Positions 1 through 11,366 of a DNA stretch of 64,000 nucleotides are shown one piece after another (position 1 is the stretch's first letter; each line of letters starts with the position of its first letter). A program made the position numbers and the translations under genes. Origin of the DNA: Rallus limicola (taxonomy: Eukaryota; Chordata; Aves; Gruiformes; Rallidae); assembly GCA_022605955.1 (NCBI GenBank), contig JAKCOZ010000003.1, positions 43,736,761-43,800,760 of the forward strand. Reading direction: 5' to 3'. The notes under the pieces are model-generated. The model made no database searches and had not been told where the DNA came from. It worked only from the letters and a program-made list of their open reading frames with translations.

Positions 1-3000
1 TATGCCCATCTTAACATCACACATGGACACAACTAAGAGAGATAAGGATGACACAATTTGTTCACGTCTTAGGCACCACCTCCTGATGCATAAGCATTCA
101 GGACACAGCGCCATTAGTTTTCTTCTATACTTTCAAGGGACCAAACAGTCACGTGAAGAGCTGTGGTCTACTCCATTTCAACCAAATTACCCAGAACACA
201 CTGCAAATTCATGCAGAAGCAGCATGAAACATCAGAAGGAAAAAAACATAAGCTTGAAAGGAATAAATGTAAACGTTTTTGTAAACAAAACTTGATGTAT
301 ATAGGACTCAAAGCACTTTTTTTGTTGAGCTTAAGACAACCTCAATGTTGCTCACTGAGAGAGCTCTACTGGAGTCATGGCAAACTCCCCACAGACAATC
401 CAGCTGACTGCAATTTTGTCTGGGTTTATATATAAATACAACTGGGAATATAGCCTTAGTGGTGTGGAATACTAGAACCACACTGCAGGAACTGGTTATG
501 AAGCTCTGAAAGACAAAGCAATCAGGAGAACAAAAAAAAAATGCCTGGAAAAATAAGATCTGAAGGAGTCTGAATACAGATGGCATACAGGTGATGGTAT
601 CAGTTTGCTGGAAGAAAGAAGTAGGCCCAGATCTCCCCAAAGACAGAAGAAAAACTATCGCTTACTGCAGGATGAATATTTAAATATAGGCTCGAGAGAG
701 CTGGTAAGTGAAGCAGTAAGAATTGCTACTCTGATTTATATAGGATACATAATAACTAAGGTGTCTAAAATACTTTAAAACAAAGAAATTCAACAAGAAG
801 CACTTCAACCAATTGGCTGAACAAAAATACAGCAACAGGATCAGTTTAGTTTAATCAAATAGGAACATATCATTTAGAGTAGTAGATTTTGAACTTCAAC
901 TCCAGAGCTGCTACCAGAATGAGGTGTCCATATGTCTGTGCTCAGAAAAGGTTGGTGCTGCTTTATTATCTGGATAAGTTTCGCTGTTTATTTTAATCTG
1001 TTCAAATAGGGCCTTTACTGGTCCACCAGCAGGCATAGTCAAACTCCTGTTACAGGAGCATAATTACAATACAGGGAAGAGGAAAAAAAGCCATTCCCTA
1101 GAATATCAATATATCTGCCATGACTACAGCCCTCAGACAAGAGAGCATGTATAAAAATTTGCTTGCTTCTTTTGAAGGCACAAGCATTCACCTGGAAGAA
1201 CATCCGTAATATCCAAAACACTGGGATTTAAACCCAGGATACTGAAAGAGGTTAACACAACCTACAGTCTTTAAAAGATTATTTTTTATCTGCTACAGGT
1301 GAGAAAAGCCCACTTTCATTTCTATCATGAAGAGTATAAATTTTTTTCATCTCATTACCCTAAAGATGGTGAAGGCAGGTAAGGCAGGTTAAACCATCAC
1401 ACGATGGGGGGCAGGGGTTATGACCCAGGTTCTCTCATGCCTTAGACCGGATCTTGTTATCTACAACACTACCACCACTGCTGCTCTGCGGCCTACCACG
1501 TATCTTAAATTTTACTTTTTATAAGGTAACAACCAATAATGCTAATGAATATTAGTGGCACAGTCTGCTTTCCCACTCCCAGTAACCACCATTCACCTGG
1601 AAACAGGCTAGAAAAACTGAGGTTTGTTTCAGGGAGCCAAGCAAACAGGGCAGTAGCAGGCTCTGGCCACTTGTGTCTTCCTCACAGCGTGGCCTGCCAT
1701 TTGCTAAAAAGGAAACCAGGCCTCCAGAATGATCTCTGAACCGTGTGGTCAGAGGCTCTTACTCTGTTTGCTCTTTCCCAGAGAATGACCTTGCTATCTA
1801 GCCCAAACCAGAACAGTCCTGGAAAGGCTCTTTTGCTCTACTTTTTCTGTCTAATACCAATCGTTTCCTAACAAAGTTAGCATAATACAAACCCATCTCT
1901 TCCTGCATTAGATAAAGCTCTGCTAAGCAACACTCCTCCAGAAAATAACAGAAGAGGAAAAAGGTCAGCTTGTGTATGGATATTTGTGCCATTCAAACTG
2001 ATGTGCATTCTTGTAATCTGTGATAAAGCTTTTTTCACTAATAACCCAATGAATAAAGATCTGAATGCTCCCATTTTTTCCTACAGCATTAGCAGTTGTG
2101 TCAGGAAAGCTACATCAACAGTTTACCATCCTACTCTGTCTTGCTCTTGGCCCTTGAGACAAGCTCACATTCCCACCCCTCACCCCCCTCCCCAATGACT
2201 AGCTCTAAAAGAGACAGGACTAGCTTTTCTGTAACATATATTCGAGAAACAGACTAAAAAGAGGAGAATGGAGTATTCTGGCCAGTAGTTCAAACCACGG
2301 TAATTCAGAGTTGCTCTGTTGTATTTCTGTTGATCATACAAAAGTCTAAAGACACATGACCTACAGAATAGGAAACATTTTAACTTTTTTTCCAGTGATC
2401 ATGTTTTGAATGCTACAAGTAGAGTCTTAAAATGGCATTTTTAATCTATACTCTTAATATCAGTAACTGCAGATGTGCATTCTGGTTAACTACATGGACA
2501 AACTTCCATGCATTCAGAATTCAAATCATATTTACACCTCAGCTGGCATAACTATGAGACAATTGCAGGGAATTTCAACTATATCAGACCTGCAAGTCCT
2601 AGCTACCTCTGATCAACAAGGCACGTATGGCCTATGTATAAAACGTGTTTTACTAAATAGTAGGTTCTGACTCTAGCCCCTCTCACAGCAGGGGTCATAA
2701 GGAATAACCAGCCTAATGGAAACAGACTGGTGTTTGGCCAGCCACAGCCTCTGGATTTATTTCAGGATTTGGTGTGTTGCCCAGCCTAGGAGACCTATGC
2801 AAACACCAAGGGTGCTTGCTCCAAGGTTACTTAAACAAAGTGGTAGTCTGGTCCGCTTTCTGCTCGGCCCCTGTCATCATCTTTGTGCTGGCACCAGTGC
2901 TCAAAGCCATGAAAAGACTCTGAACACAGGATGCTGAAAAAAAAAAAAAAAAAAAAAAAAAGAGAGAAAAGAGATCACCAAGCAAAAAGAATTTGTTCTC

Positions 3001-4990
3001 AATTACTCACCCTGGGTTAGCAAACTCCAACAACAACAGCAAGGAGGATGAAACAGGAGTGCAAAAGAGAACATGCACTCAGGGAAAAATGAAGGAGATT
3101 CATTACTGGCTCACTAGCAACCTTCAATTATACTGGATTAAAGTTCTGAAGAAACCACACCCTGTGAAATACTGTGCCTGCATGGTGCAACACGCGTGAT
3201 AAGCGCTAGCAGAGCTCATCGCGTTTGGCCACAGACGGATGAGTTCTTCCGCCTGCTCCATCTTTGTGGGTCTAACTCTGACAGGTGAACCCACTGGTGA
3301 GACAACAGGCTTGCAGGGATAAAGGCAAGGGAAGACTTCCTTTCCAAATTGTGTATATTATACTTGAACAACACTTAAGACCTTGCACGCACCTGCCCAG
3401 AACTTGCATAGAAGGCATTGAGCCTCTTTCCTCAAGTTACTGAAGCTTATTCCCAAACCACAGTGGATTGGGATGCTGCCCTTGCACAGCCAGAGGGGAG
3501 TTCGGCATAAGGAATGTTAGGGAAAAGGCTACTCCTAGAACAAAGCCCAAAATAACTTCACTGACTTTTTTTGAACTCATGGTTTTCTGTAGTTCAGCGT
3601 TTCACCGGGAGCCAGTCTTATCTATGCTGCGTTGGGAGACGTCCAGTTTGGTGTCGAACCACCTCTCCACTCACACCAATAGTACTGAGCTACACTCACT
3701 TCTGAAAACAAATTTAGCATTACAAAAAAAGGATTCCCAGCAGCTTCCTGTGGCAAACTGATTTATAAATGTGCCTAAATCTCACTAGGTGAGGAAACCA
3801 TTAGGGAACTTTCCTGCTCACACTGCTATGCAGCTGCGTTCAGAGGAAATTTGGAAATGGCATCCAGAAGACTACCATGGCTCCTGCAAAAGCCAAAATC
3901 TCCACATAGCTGCACCCAAAGGTGGTTGTTTTGCTTAAAAAAACCCCACCTTTGTTATATGGCTAAGTATTTCAGAAGCAACTTAACAGGGAAAATACTG
4001 CAAATACTCGGGGATAGCTGCCTGATTTACTTCTCTCTAATCTCAAGTGAGAGCAACTGTCATCTCTCGCTACCCAGAGGCCAGCAGGTATCTCCTTGGA
4101 ACACCTACAATGAGCATTTAAAAAATTTTTTTAAACTTACATTTCTTTAAAATTTAGGCATTCTCAATTTTAGAAGTTCAATTTATTTACCATATGCCTC
4201 GTGTTTCACGCTACCAAACTTACTTTGATCCACACTTTGCAAAAAGCTGGCTTGTAATTCTAACCACAGTGAGCCCTACCAAATTACGGTAGGTGAGAAA
4301 CAAGGTGCTCAATGACACGAGTAAATGCATCAGACACCTGCCCTGATTTGGCCAGGCCCTACCGCTCTCCTCTCACGTACATTCACATTCAAAGTTACAC
4401 ACTGAACTGTGAAGACCCACCAACGGGGTTTCTATCCATGACATCAGTAACAGGCTGCAGAGTCCCAGGTAGTACCCATTTAGCTTAATGGCCTGCCGGG
4501 GGCATCACGGAATCACGAACTCCTCTGCATTATTACAGGGGAGTCTCAGCACACACTGCCATTCCCACTTGTTAGGGAAGCAGGCAGTGTGCCACAAGGG
4601 CCAAGAACAAAAAGCATCTGCACTGTATGTTTACTACCATGACCCCCTTTCAAAACTCAGTGAAATTGCTCAATTACAAAAGCCTTTCAACAGCGAGCTT
4701 GGCCATCTGTTGTTAATGGAACATCCCCAAGACGTGGCTGCTCTCTGCTGTGCAAGAAGCAACTCGGTTTTTAATGGCACCTCAAAACTTATTTTTAATG
4801 TGTAAATCTGTATCAGTGATTTCCAAGAAGTCCAACTTCTCTTTAAGCTTCAATTTAACGCGCTTGTAAGTGTGCAAGGATATGCTTACATCCCTGTGGC
4901 TTCAGTAAGGTCTGTTGGTCTATTCAACACCCTAAAGATCACTGAACCTCCAAATTATTTATATGCCCTTTAAAATCACGAAGCCCAACA
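1..4990. other. Single-copy stretch, no gene recognised
   Basis: The composition is AT-rich and CpG-poor, typical of avian intron or intergenic DNA. I see no repeat family here apart from simple tracts. Short open frames exist on both strands, but none has a recognisable domain. If the minus-strand promoter near 6.0 kb is real, this stretch would be its first intron or later exons. A hydrophobic open frame just before the poly-A at 2.94 kb was considered and not accepted. Confidence 0.6.
2937..2972 (+). repeat. Poly-A / GA purine tract
   Basis: About 25 consecutive A are followed by GAGAGAAAAGAG, all purine on the plus strand. There is no obvious source gene upstream. It could be a simple-sequence expansion or the tail of an old retrocopy. 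Retrocopies are rare in birds, because CR1 does not use poly-A tails. Confidence 0.85.
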
Positions 4991-4993
4991 ACT

Positions 4994-5027
4994 GGGGGGC
5001 GGGGGGGGAGTGGGGTGGGCGAGGGAG
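4994..5027 (+). other. G-quadruplex-like G-rich block
   Basis: Runs of 6, 8, 4, 3 and 3 G are separated by 1-3 bases, meeting the usual G3+N1-7 rule for an intramolecular quadruplex. It lies about 200 bp outside the left edge of CpG island 1. On the minus strand it reads as a C-rich block downstream of the proposed promoter. Confidence 0.6.
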
Positions 5028-5499
5028 TGGCACTCCCGTTTTACGCTTAAAAAAAAAAAGGAAAAGAGTTCCTAACATCAACTTTTAATTGAGGTATCTT
5101 CCCTGATAAATTTGGAGCATCTGGGCAGTCACGCACCTCCAGGACCAAGCGGCAGTGTTTTGTCAGAGGCTGAGGACAGGCTGTAATGTAGCAGCCCAGG
5201 CTTAGCAACCCCCTGGCATACAGAACCAAGGCTTGTTGCGTGCGACTGAACCTCCTGCCCATCGCAAAAGCGGCCGGATCGATCTCCGACCCTTACATTC
5301 CCCCCCCGCCCCTCATCCCAAGGCCCCTCCCCTCGCGACTTCGCAGGATTCCCACAGCAGCGAAGGCGACGAAAGCCCTCCCGTTATCTTCCAGCACCCA
5401 CCAGGGCTGCGGGAGGCGGCGGTAAGGTGAGCCACCCCAGCGAGCGCTGCCAAGCCAGAGTCGCCTCGCTCAGGATAAGCTAAAATAAAGGAATTATTG

Positions 5500-5520
5500 A
5501 AAAAAAAAAAAAAAAAAAAA
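5500..5520 (+). repeat. Poly-A run inside CpG island 1
   Basis: About 21 consecutive A sit inside otherwise GC-rich DNA, just after an AATAAA-like sequence. On the minus strand it is poly-T, within the proposed first intron of the leftward transcript. Confidence 0.85.
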
Positions 5521-5640
5521 GTAAGCAGACATTAAAAAAACCCCACCCTGAAGCCCACTATTATCCCGCTCCCAATCCCCCGCAAGCCATCCTCCGCGCT
5601 ACGCTCCTGACTGGCTGAGCGCGGCGAGAGGCACCACGCC

Positions 5641-5710
5641 GGGAAACAAAAAATCAAACCAAACAACCAAAACAAAAACATCAAACCACACCGAAACACG
5701 AAAACACCAC
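5641..5710 (+). repeat. CAAA-rich low-complexity stretch
   Basis: About 70 bases are almost entirely A and C (CAAA, CCAAA, AACA repeats), breaking the CpG island. The stretch is followed by a T-rich run and a short TG repeat near 5.73 kb. On the minus strand it is T/G-rich. Confidence 0.7.
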
Positions 5711-5889
5711 TTGCTCGCTCTTTTTTTGTTTTGTGTGTGTGTGTGTTCCCCCCCTTCACCTCCTCTCCTCTCCCCTCCTCTCGCTTCACGCCGCTTGCTC
5801 CAGGCGGAGCTGGGGACAAGCGGGGAAGCTGCTTCTTCTCCCCCCGACAGCTGCCCGCGGCTCGTCCTGTCCTCCCAGCCACCGCCTAC

Positions 5890-6001
5890 CTCCCCGGCCG
5901 GCAGCCGCCGTCGGTACCGCGGGGCGCCGAGCCGCTGCTCCGCCGCCTCCGCTCCGCGATACGCTCCCGGCCCCGCGCCGGCCCCGCAGCCGCTGCCGGA
6001 T
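5890..6001 (-). ncRNA. Candidate untranslated first exon (minus strand)
   Basis: On the minus strand a CATCC initiator-like sequence, its A complementary to position 6001, lies 26 bp downstream of the TATA box. About 110 bp of GC-rich sequence follow, ending at GGGAG followed by a GTAGGC splice donor (GT at 5889-5888). No ATG occurs within the segment, so it would be 5' untranslated sequence. The start and the donor are inferred from motifs only. The gene it would belong to lies to the left and is not identified. Other donors in the island could be used instead. Confidence 0.35.
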
Positions 6002-6019
6002 GCCCGCGCCCCGCAGCGC

Positions 6020-6038
6020 CTCTTATAGGGCGGGGGAG
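6020..6038 (-). promoter_or_regulatory. TATA box plus GC box, minus strand
   Basis: Reading the minus strand, CCCCCGCCC is followed immediately by TATAAGAG (positions 6027 down to 6020). This is a near-consensus TATA box abutting an Sp1-type GC box. TATA within a CpG island is the less common promoter architecture and suggests focused, regulated initiation. It points left, with a predicted start near 6000. Confidence 0.6.
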
Positions 6039-6298
6039 GGGGAGCTGCCCGCTGCCGGGACGCCCGCCCCTTCACCGACGGGGCCGCCCAGGAGTGCTCT
6101 TGTCCCCTTCTCCGCGCCTCTGGCGTCCTCTATCCTTCTCGTCTTCTCTTTTTCTTCGTTCCCCTTTCCCCAACCCACCCGCCTCCCTTTCTGTTCACCC
6201 ACCGGCTTGGGTTTTTTTTTCCCTTTCCCTCTGCAGCAGCTGCTGCTTGGGGAGGGGGAGGAGATGGGGGCGAGCGGAGGAGGGGCGGGGAAGTGGTG

Positions 6299-6306
6299 AT
6301 TTGCAT
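6299..6306 (-). promoter_or_regulatory. Octamer motif ATGCAAAT
   Basis: A perfect POU/Oct octamer, ATGCAAAT on the minus strand, lies about 270 bp upstream of the minus-strand TATA box. A GC box (GGGCGGGG, about 6285) is adjacent. Octamer plus GC boxes is a known promoter combination. One exact 8-mer in 1.4 kb is only modest evidence. Confidence 0.4.
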
Positions 6307-6640
6307 GTGGGCGTGCACATCGCAGCCAAAATCAAGCTGTGGGGCTGTGTATGTCCTCCTCGACCTCCCCCCGCGGCGGTACGCGAATGGCGTGGGCTAG
6401 CTGCCTTGCTTTTCGCGGAACCCCGCTCTCCCCAGTGTCTGAGAAGCATCCCAGCCCCTTGCACCTGGATCCCACGCCGCCTCCCCGCCGGCCCTTCCTA
6501 AGGACCACTGGCAGAAAGAAGAGAGACGTGGGGCACTGCGTTACTTGGGAGGCCAGTGAGGTTCCACCACCCTCAGCTCCACACCTGCTCTGTTCCCTGC
6601 GTCTCCAGCTCTGAGCCGGTGTAAGCGGGGCTCAGAAACA

Positions 6641-8936
6641 TCCTCAGCCATCCAGCTACATGACACGCTGAGAGCGCTGGCAGGAATCAATCAACAATAA
6701 CCAACTTCATGACCAGAATATCTCCTCTGTGGCACTCATGGTAAGGAAAAGGCAAGGAACTGTGAAAGCAAACACTTTGATATGTGCCCATAAATAAGGT
6801 GGTGAACTCAGTCGAGTCAGTTCTTGGAGAAACTGATGACCACTCAGAAATTTTAAAAACAAAGAAACAACACCCCCCCAACTTATTTTAAAAGGTTCAC
6901 AGTGCCCAGCTTGGCTTGCTCCAAACACAAAACCCATAAATGACTGTGTGTTTTAGCTACCTGCGAAATGGCCTGTGTTATTGATCTTGGCAATTAAATT
7001 CTCAGATGGCTGAGGATGTCACAGTTCCTTATCCTCTCAAAAGGGCTCCTCCCCTAGAAATATCACCCATCACACAATCTCTTCCTAATCTTTTGCTTGG
7101 TACACAGCAGGAGCACTTAAAACCCTGCTGTGCAACCTGAAAGCGCAGCAGTGCATTTTCGATGCATAAAATGTTCTGTGAATGAAAGCAAGCAATGCAC
7201 AAAAGGCAGACAACTCCAAATCATGTCTACAGACATAATACACCAGCCCTGCTCTTCTGCAGCGAAGCGGTTGACGTTAGGTGCACGCCGCTAATGCTCT
7301 GCCTTGTTATGAGCAATCTGGATGATACGTGGTTACTGAGGAAACTGTATCTCTGAGTTTCCTGACTTGTACTGGGATGCTGAGCCTGCCACCATTGTGT
7401 TTCCTTGAGTGGCGCAGAAATACAAATAACCTGCAAGCAAACTCCAGAGAGCACAGACTAATTGTGGTCTGGAATAATACTATGCACTGGAGCCTCACAG
7501 ATAGGAGTAAATATTCAGATGAATAATGTAGATCCTCCTACACTGAATAAGAGCTGACACGTTCCTTTTGGCACTGACCCAAGCTCCTTCTCTAACTGAC
7601 CATTTCAGAGAGATGCTCAAGCCCGGACAAAATTAAAAAGCTCCTGGTTCTGATCTCGGTACCTCCAGTGTAGCTGCTACACAACTTCACTGACTTAAAC
7701 AGATTCACTCTGGTAGTACCTTCATCTGGCTGTAAAACTGAAAAAAAAGGAGAAAAAATATAGGGTCTTTCATGTATAAATGCAGCTGTGTGTCTTTCAC
7801 AACATACCAGAGCTTTACATCTTTAAAATTTCCAAACACTTACTGGGTCATAACTCTAAAGTGCAAAATAAATAATTTTAGCTCGTTTACTCAGAACACA
7901 GGGAGAAGGAAAGAGTACATTCAGTTTATTACCAGGAGTGTTAGGGTTCATTCCACATAGTAAAGTGTGGAAGAGGGTAGGGCATACTGGATAGTGACCT
8001 GACACCAGCCAAAGCAGCACTATGTCAGTAGTAAAAGGCTGAAAATTGCCCTGCTACTGGTGTCTTCTTAAACCAGGTTCCTTAAGGAAAGTGTGGAGTT
8101 TTTCAACATCATCAGAAGGCTGGATTTTTTAAATTCTTGAAATCAGCATCTAGGAAATGTTTTCCAATAAAGCAGCTAATGCACAGCTATTCATGAAAGG
8201 CAAATGAAGCTTTTAAATTGTTCTGGTCTGTTAGAATACCTGTAGGGTGGTGGGAAAGCACCTTTGTGCTTCACCAGACAGTATTTCCCTGTTTTTGCAT
8301 TCTCCTGGTTGCACGATCAGGCCACTGAGAGACAAGTCCTGAAAAATGGCTCAAGGATGACAAGGGGAGGGGTGCAGAGTCAGGTCCAGGGGCTGGGCTG
8401 AGCAGACACAAAGTCAATAGTCATGCTGGGAATAGTTTTTAAGAATAAAGTTTTCCTCCACTGACTACACTTACATTTGGGTGGCTTGAGTTTTCAGAGT
8501 GGGTGAACACGTACAGCTCCTGGACATTTCTCGGGGATATTTGTACCTCCTAAGTCTTAGATCCACAGCAAACATTATTTCAGCTATTGTGTCCTGTGGA
8601 AGGTGTCACAGGCCTTTGCAGGCAAAGCAGTGTCAACCAGGGAACTCCGCTTAATTTCATTTATTGCCAATTAGCACAAAATTTTAACTACTGATTCAGA
8701 TACTGCAGGTCAGGGGAAGAAGACATATGCAATTAAAGACTTAGGGAAAGCACTTTTTCCTCCCTCCCCAAGCCCAGCTCCAGTTAGGCACCTCTCCTAC
8801 CCCTTCCTAGTCTCAACATTCCTTGCTTTCAACAGGTGTCTTGATCTGTCCCTCACCACTCCTCTGTAAGACACTGGGCAATCCAGTGTGTAAAGGTTTC
8901 TTTCCACTTCTTCTTGCTTCTTATTCATGCTCCCAG
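6641..8936. other. Single-copy stretch, no feature recognised
   Basis: The DNA returns to AT-rich, CpG-poor composition with no recognised repeat or exon. In the divergent-gene model it is the immediate upstream flank of the island 1 promoter and could hold regulatory DNA, but no motif cluster stood out. Confidence 0.5.
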
Positions 8937-9722
8937 ATTCACAGAATGGCAGAGGTTGGAAGGGACCTCTGAAGACCAGCTAGTCCAACCCTGCTGCCAG
9001 AGCAGGATCACCTAGTAGTTCCCAGTAGTTCCCAGTCTTTCCTGAACTGGGCAGCCCAGAAATGGACACAGCACTCCAGATGTGGCCTCACCAGGGGAGG
9101 AGAACCTCCCTCAACCTGCTGGCCACGCTTTTCTCAGTGCACCCCAGGACACCATTGGCCTTCTTGGCCACGAGGGCACATTGCTGGCTCATGGATAATC
9201 TGTTGTTCACCAGGACTCCCAGGTCCTTCTCTGCAGAGCTGCTTCCCAGCAGGTACTGGGAGAGCTGTACTGGTGACTGGGGTTATTCAGCCCTAGGTGC
9301 AGGACCTGACACTTGCCTTTGTTGAACTTCATCAAGTTCCTCTCCAGCCAACTCTCCAGCCTGTCCAGATCTCACTGAATGGCAGAACAGTCTTCTGGTG
9401 TGTCAGCCACTCCTCCCAGTTTTGTATTGCCAACAAATTTGCTGAGGGATGGCCAAATTTTCTCTGTCCCCTCATCCAGGTCACTGACAAATACACTGAG
9501 TAAGACCAGACCAATCACTGACCGCTGAAGCACACCACTGGCCACAGGCCTCCAACTAGACTCTTTTCCCAACCCTCTGAGCTCTACCATCCAGCCAGTT
9601 CTCATTCCACCTCCAGCGATCCAACCCACACTTCCTAAGTTTATTTATAAGGATGTTATGTGAGACAGTGTCAAAAGCCTTGCTGAAGTCAAGGTAGACA
9701 ACATCCACCCAGCCAGTCATGC
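8937..9722 (-). mobile_element. CR1 LINE fragment with RT remnant
   Basis: It opens with the inverted CR1 3' end (ATTCACAGAATGGC, then GGTTGGAAGGGACC). About 110 bp in, it jumps into the coding part of ORF2, so an internal block is missing. Read on the minus strand, broken frames include [15 protein letters not shown] and SGVLQRSVIG, followed by the degraded catalytic motif FVGNTKLGG where intact CR1 has FADDTKLGG. Reverse transcriptase activity is therefore lost. It is 5'-truncated, as is usual for CR1, and no target duplication was seen. It is a fossil with no expected function. Confidence 0.93.
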
Positions 9723-10720
9723 CATCATGTCACCATGTTCCTCCACTGCTCATTTCCTCTTACTGTTCCTCTGCTTCACAGTACATTTTACATGGACCAC
9801 AGTGGCTCCTGAGATGCCATATTCTTGCACTCATCCTCCATGGTCCACAGGTCCTTCAAAGGTATTCCTGCTCTGGCATGCGGTGCCTCCTTCCAAGACT
9901 GTGTCTCTCCTTTCCACGTGTCTCCTCCACTTCTTCCTCCTACAGATCTCCTCACATCTCCTCCAGTGTCTCCTGCCCTAGAGGTTGCTGCTCTTTCTTA
10001 AGTATGTTTGAGCAGAGGTGTCACGTGCTGCTGTCATTAGTTGAGGTTTTGGTGCACAGTGAGTTGCTTTCATCCCTTTCAAAGCTGGCTGAAAGCCAAT
10101 GTGAGTGGCACTGAGGAGTTCACAACCTCCTCCCTTGCAGCACCCTGCTAACAAAAGCCTGCCAGTTATGCCCAACATACAGTTCCCATGACATGCACTT
10201 TGAGATTAGACCTGACACTTTCTTCTTTCCCAAAGATTAGCTTTCTTCAACCTATTCCTGCACTACGATGTCCTTTTGCAAGACTGAACAAGCTACCCAT
10301 GCTAGGGTCCAAGGGTGCAAGGGAAGAGCTACAGACCTGCAAAGAGACTGCAGCTACTCCACATATGGAGAGTTCAAAAAAACCATGTAAATTGCTGTTC
10401 ATGGAAAAGACATTATAATGGTAGTGGAATGAAGGGGTGGAACTGAAAATAGGAAAACACGCTGTGTTCTTGCTGAGGAGGAAGTTGTTTCCTCGTACTT
10501 GTAACTTCTACAAGGCAAAACACACCATTGTTGAACCTGAAAGACTGATGACTCCTAACCTCAGGATATGAGAGAGGACTGTGGTCAATCACATCAAGAA
10601 ATGTGATTCAGTATGAACTCAGGCAGATTTCGGCAATAAAGCAAGCCTCAGTTTAATGCACCTTTTGCAGTCAGCTGTTGAGCTATTTCACCTGGGTATC
10701 CAGGATCTTTTTAGCCCTGG
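9723..10720. other. Single-copy stretch, no feature recognised
   Basis: This lies between the CR1 and the solo LTR. A 131-codon plus-strand open frame (9719-10114) is rich in S, C, H and L and starts inside the CR1 edge. It shows no domain and is treated as chance. Confidence 0.5.
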
Positions 10721-10725
10721 ACGAC
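10721..10725. repeat. Target-site duplication ACGAC, left
   Basis: These five bases directly precede the terminal TG of the LTR and match exactly the five bases after its terminal CA at 11362-11366. Confidence 0.85.
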
Positions 10726-11361
10726 TGTCGTGGTTTCACCCTGGCTTGGGCCGAGATCCACACGGCTGCCTGCTCCTTAAAGTAAAAGAGCAGGAGAAAA
10801 GGGAAAGGGGGGGGGGGAAACAAGGGAAGGGAAAAGGAAGGGGCAAATAACTCCAAAACCAAGAAACTAAGAGGCCCGTGGGTTGGGATAAGGACAGTTT
10901 ACTAAGAGAACAGAAAGATAAAATATAACAATGCTAACAGGACTTTAGAGCAAAAGAATATGAAACTATTGATACACAATAGATCTACCGTTATCCCAAC
11001 CTTTCGAGCCCCACGTTGGGCGCCAAATGCAGTTTCTCACCGAACCACACAACTCAGGCCGCACCACCCAGAGCCGTCCCGGAACCCGACCGTCCCCCAA
11101 GACCCTCGCATCCCGGCCGCTCGTGTCCCAGAACCTCCCCTCTTCTTCCTCCCCTCAGCCCCCCCTTTATCCTGGGCAGGATGTAATTGGCATGGAATAC
11201 TCTCTTTGGCCCATCTGGGTCACCTGTCCTGGCTTTGACTGTCTGACTGCAACTAGAAACATCAGGGTGTTCTCAGCACTGCTTTCATTTTAACTCCCAA
11301 ACACAGCATTCCATCCGCTGCTACAAATGAAGTTAACTCTATCCTGACCGAAACCAGGACA
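10726..11361 (-). mobile_element. Complete solo LTR, ERVK-like, minus strand
   Basis: The 636-bp element runs TG...CA with inverted ends: on the minus strand TGTCCTGGTTTCGG opens it and GAAACCACGACA closes it. It is flanked by identical 5-bp duplications, so it is one whole insertion. Its ends and the segment reading AAACTGTCCTTATCCCAACCCACG match a common avian class II LTR type that I know from memory. A GATAAAGG sequence may be the TATA box. No viral internal genes adjoin it, so it is probably a solo LTR left by recombination between two LTRs. Unusually, an 18-nt primer-binding-site-like sequence lies near its middle, listed separately. The same LTR family recurs near 53.2-53.9 kb. Confidence 0.85.
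11008..11025 (-). other. tRNA-Lys primer-binding-site-like motif inside LTR
   Basis: The minus strand reads TGGCGCCCAACGTGGGGC, the classic retroviral primer-binding site complementary to the 3' end of tRNA-Lys(1,2). It follows GCATT, as in an LTR-end CA, spacer, PBS arrangement. It nevertheless lies well inside the TG...CA boundaries set by the target duplications. I infer that an LTR-plus-leader unit was captured in a longer LTR, or that this is a very compact internally deleted provirus. Confidence 0.7.
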
Positions 11362-11366
11362 ACGAC
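11362..11366. repeat. Target-site duplication ACGAC, right
   Basis: It is identical to 10721-10725 and marks the right edge of the solo LTR insertion. Confidence 0.85.

Larger units (their letters stand above)
5230..6640. promoter_or_regulatory. CpG island 1
   Basis: CpG density rises abruptly from near zero on either side to dozens of CpG in about 1.4 kb, with GC-box sequences and long pyrimidine stretches. Such unmethylated islands normally mark vertebrate promoters. Long open frames cross it on both strands (up to about 256 codons). They are rich in P, R, A and S, expected when stop codons are depleted by GC content, and match no family I know. The core-promoter elements inside are on the minus strand, pointing to leftward transcription. 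An A-run and a CAAA-rich stretch interrupt the island on its left side. Confidence 0.8.

Noticed and set aside
2713..2929. Hydrophobic plus-strand frame ending before a poly-A run, suggestive of a retrocopied membrane protein
   Set aside because: The frame is short, has no recognisable family and a weak acceptor. Poly-A-tailed retrocopies are uncommon in birds.
5731..6501. 256-codon plus-strand open frame in CpG island 1
   Set aside because: Same GC-driven artefact. It also runs opposite to the TATA-bearing promoter and starts in a TG repeat.
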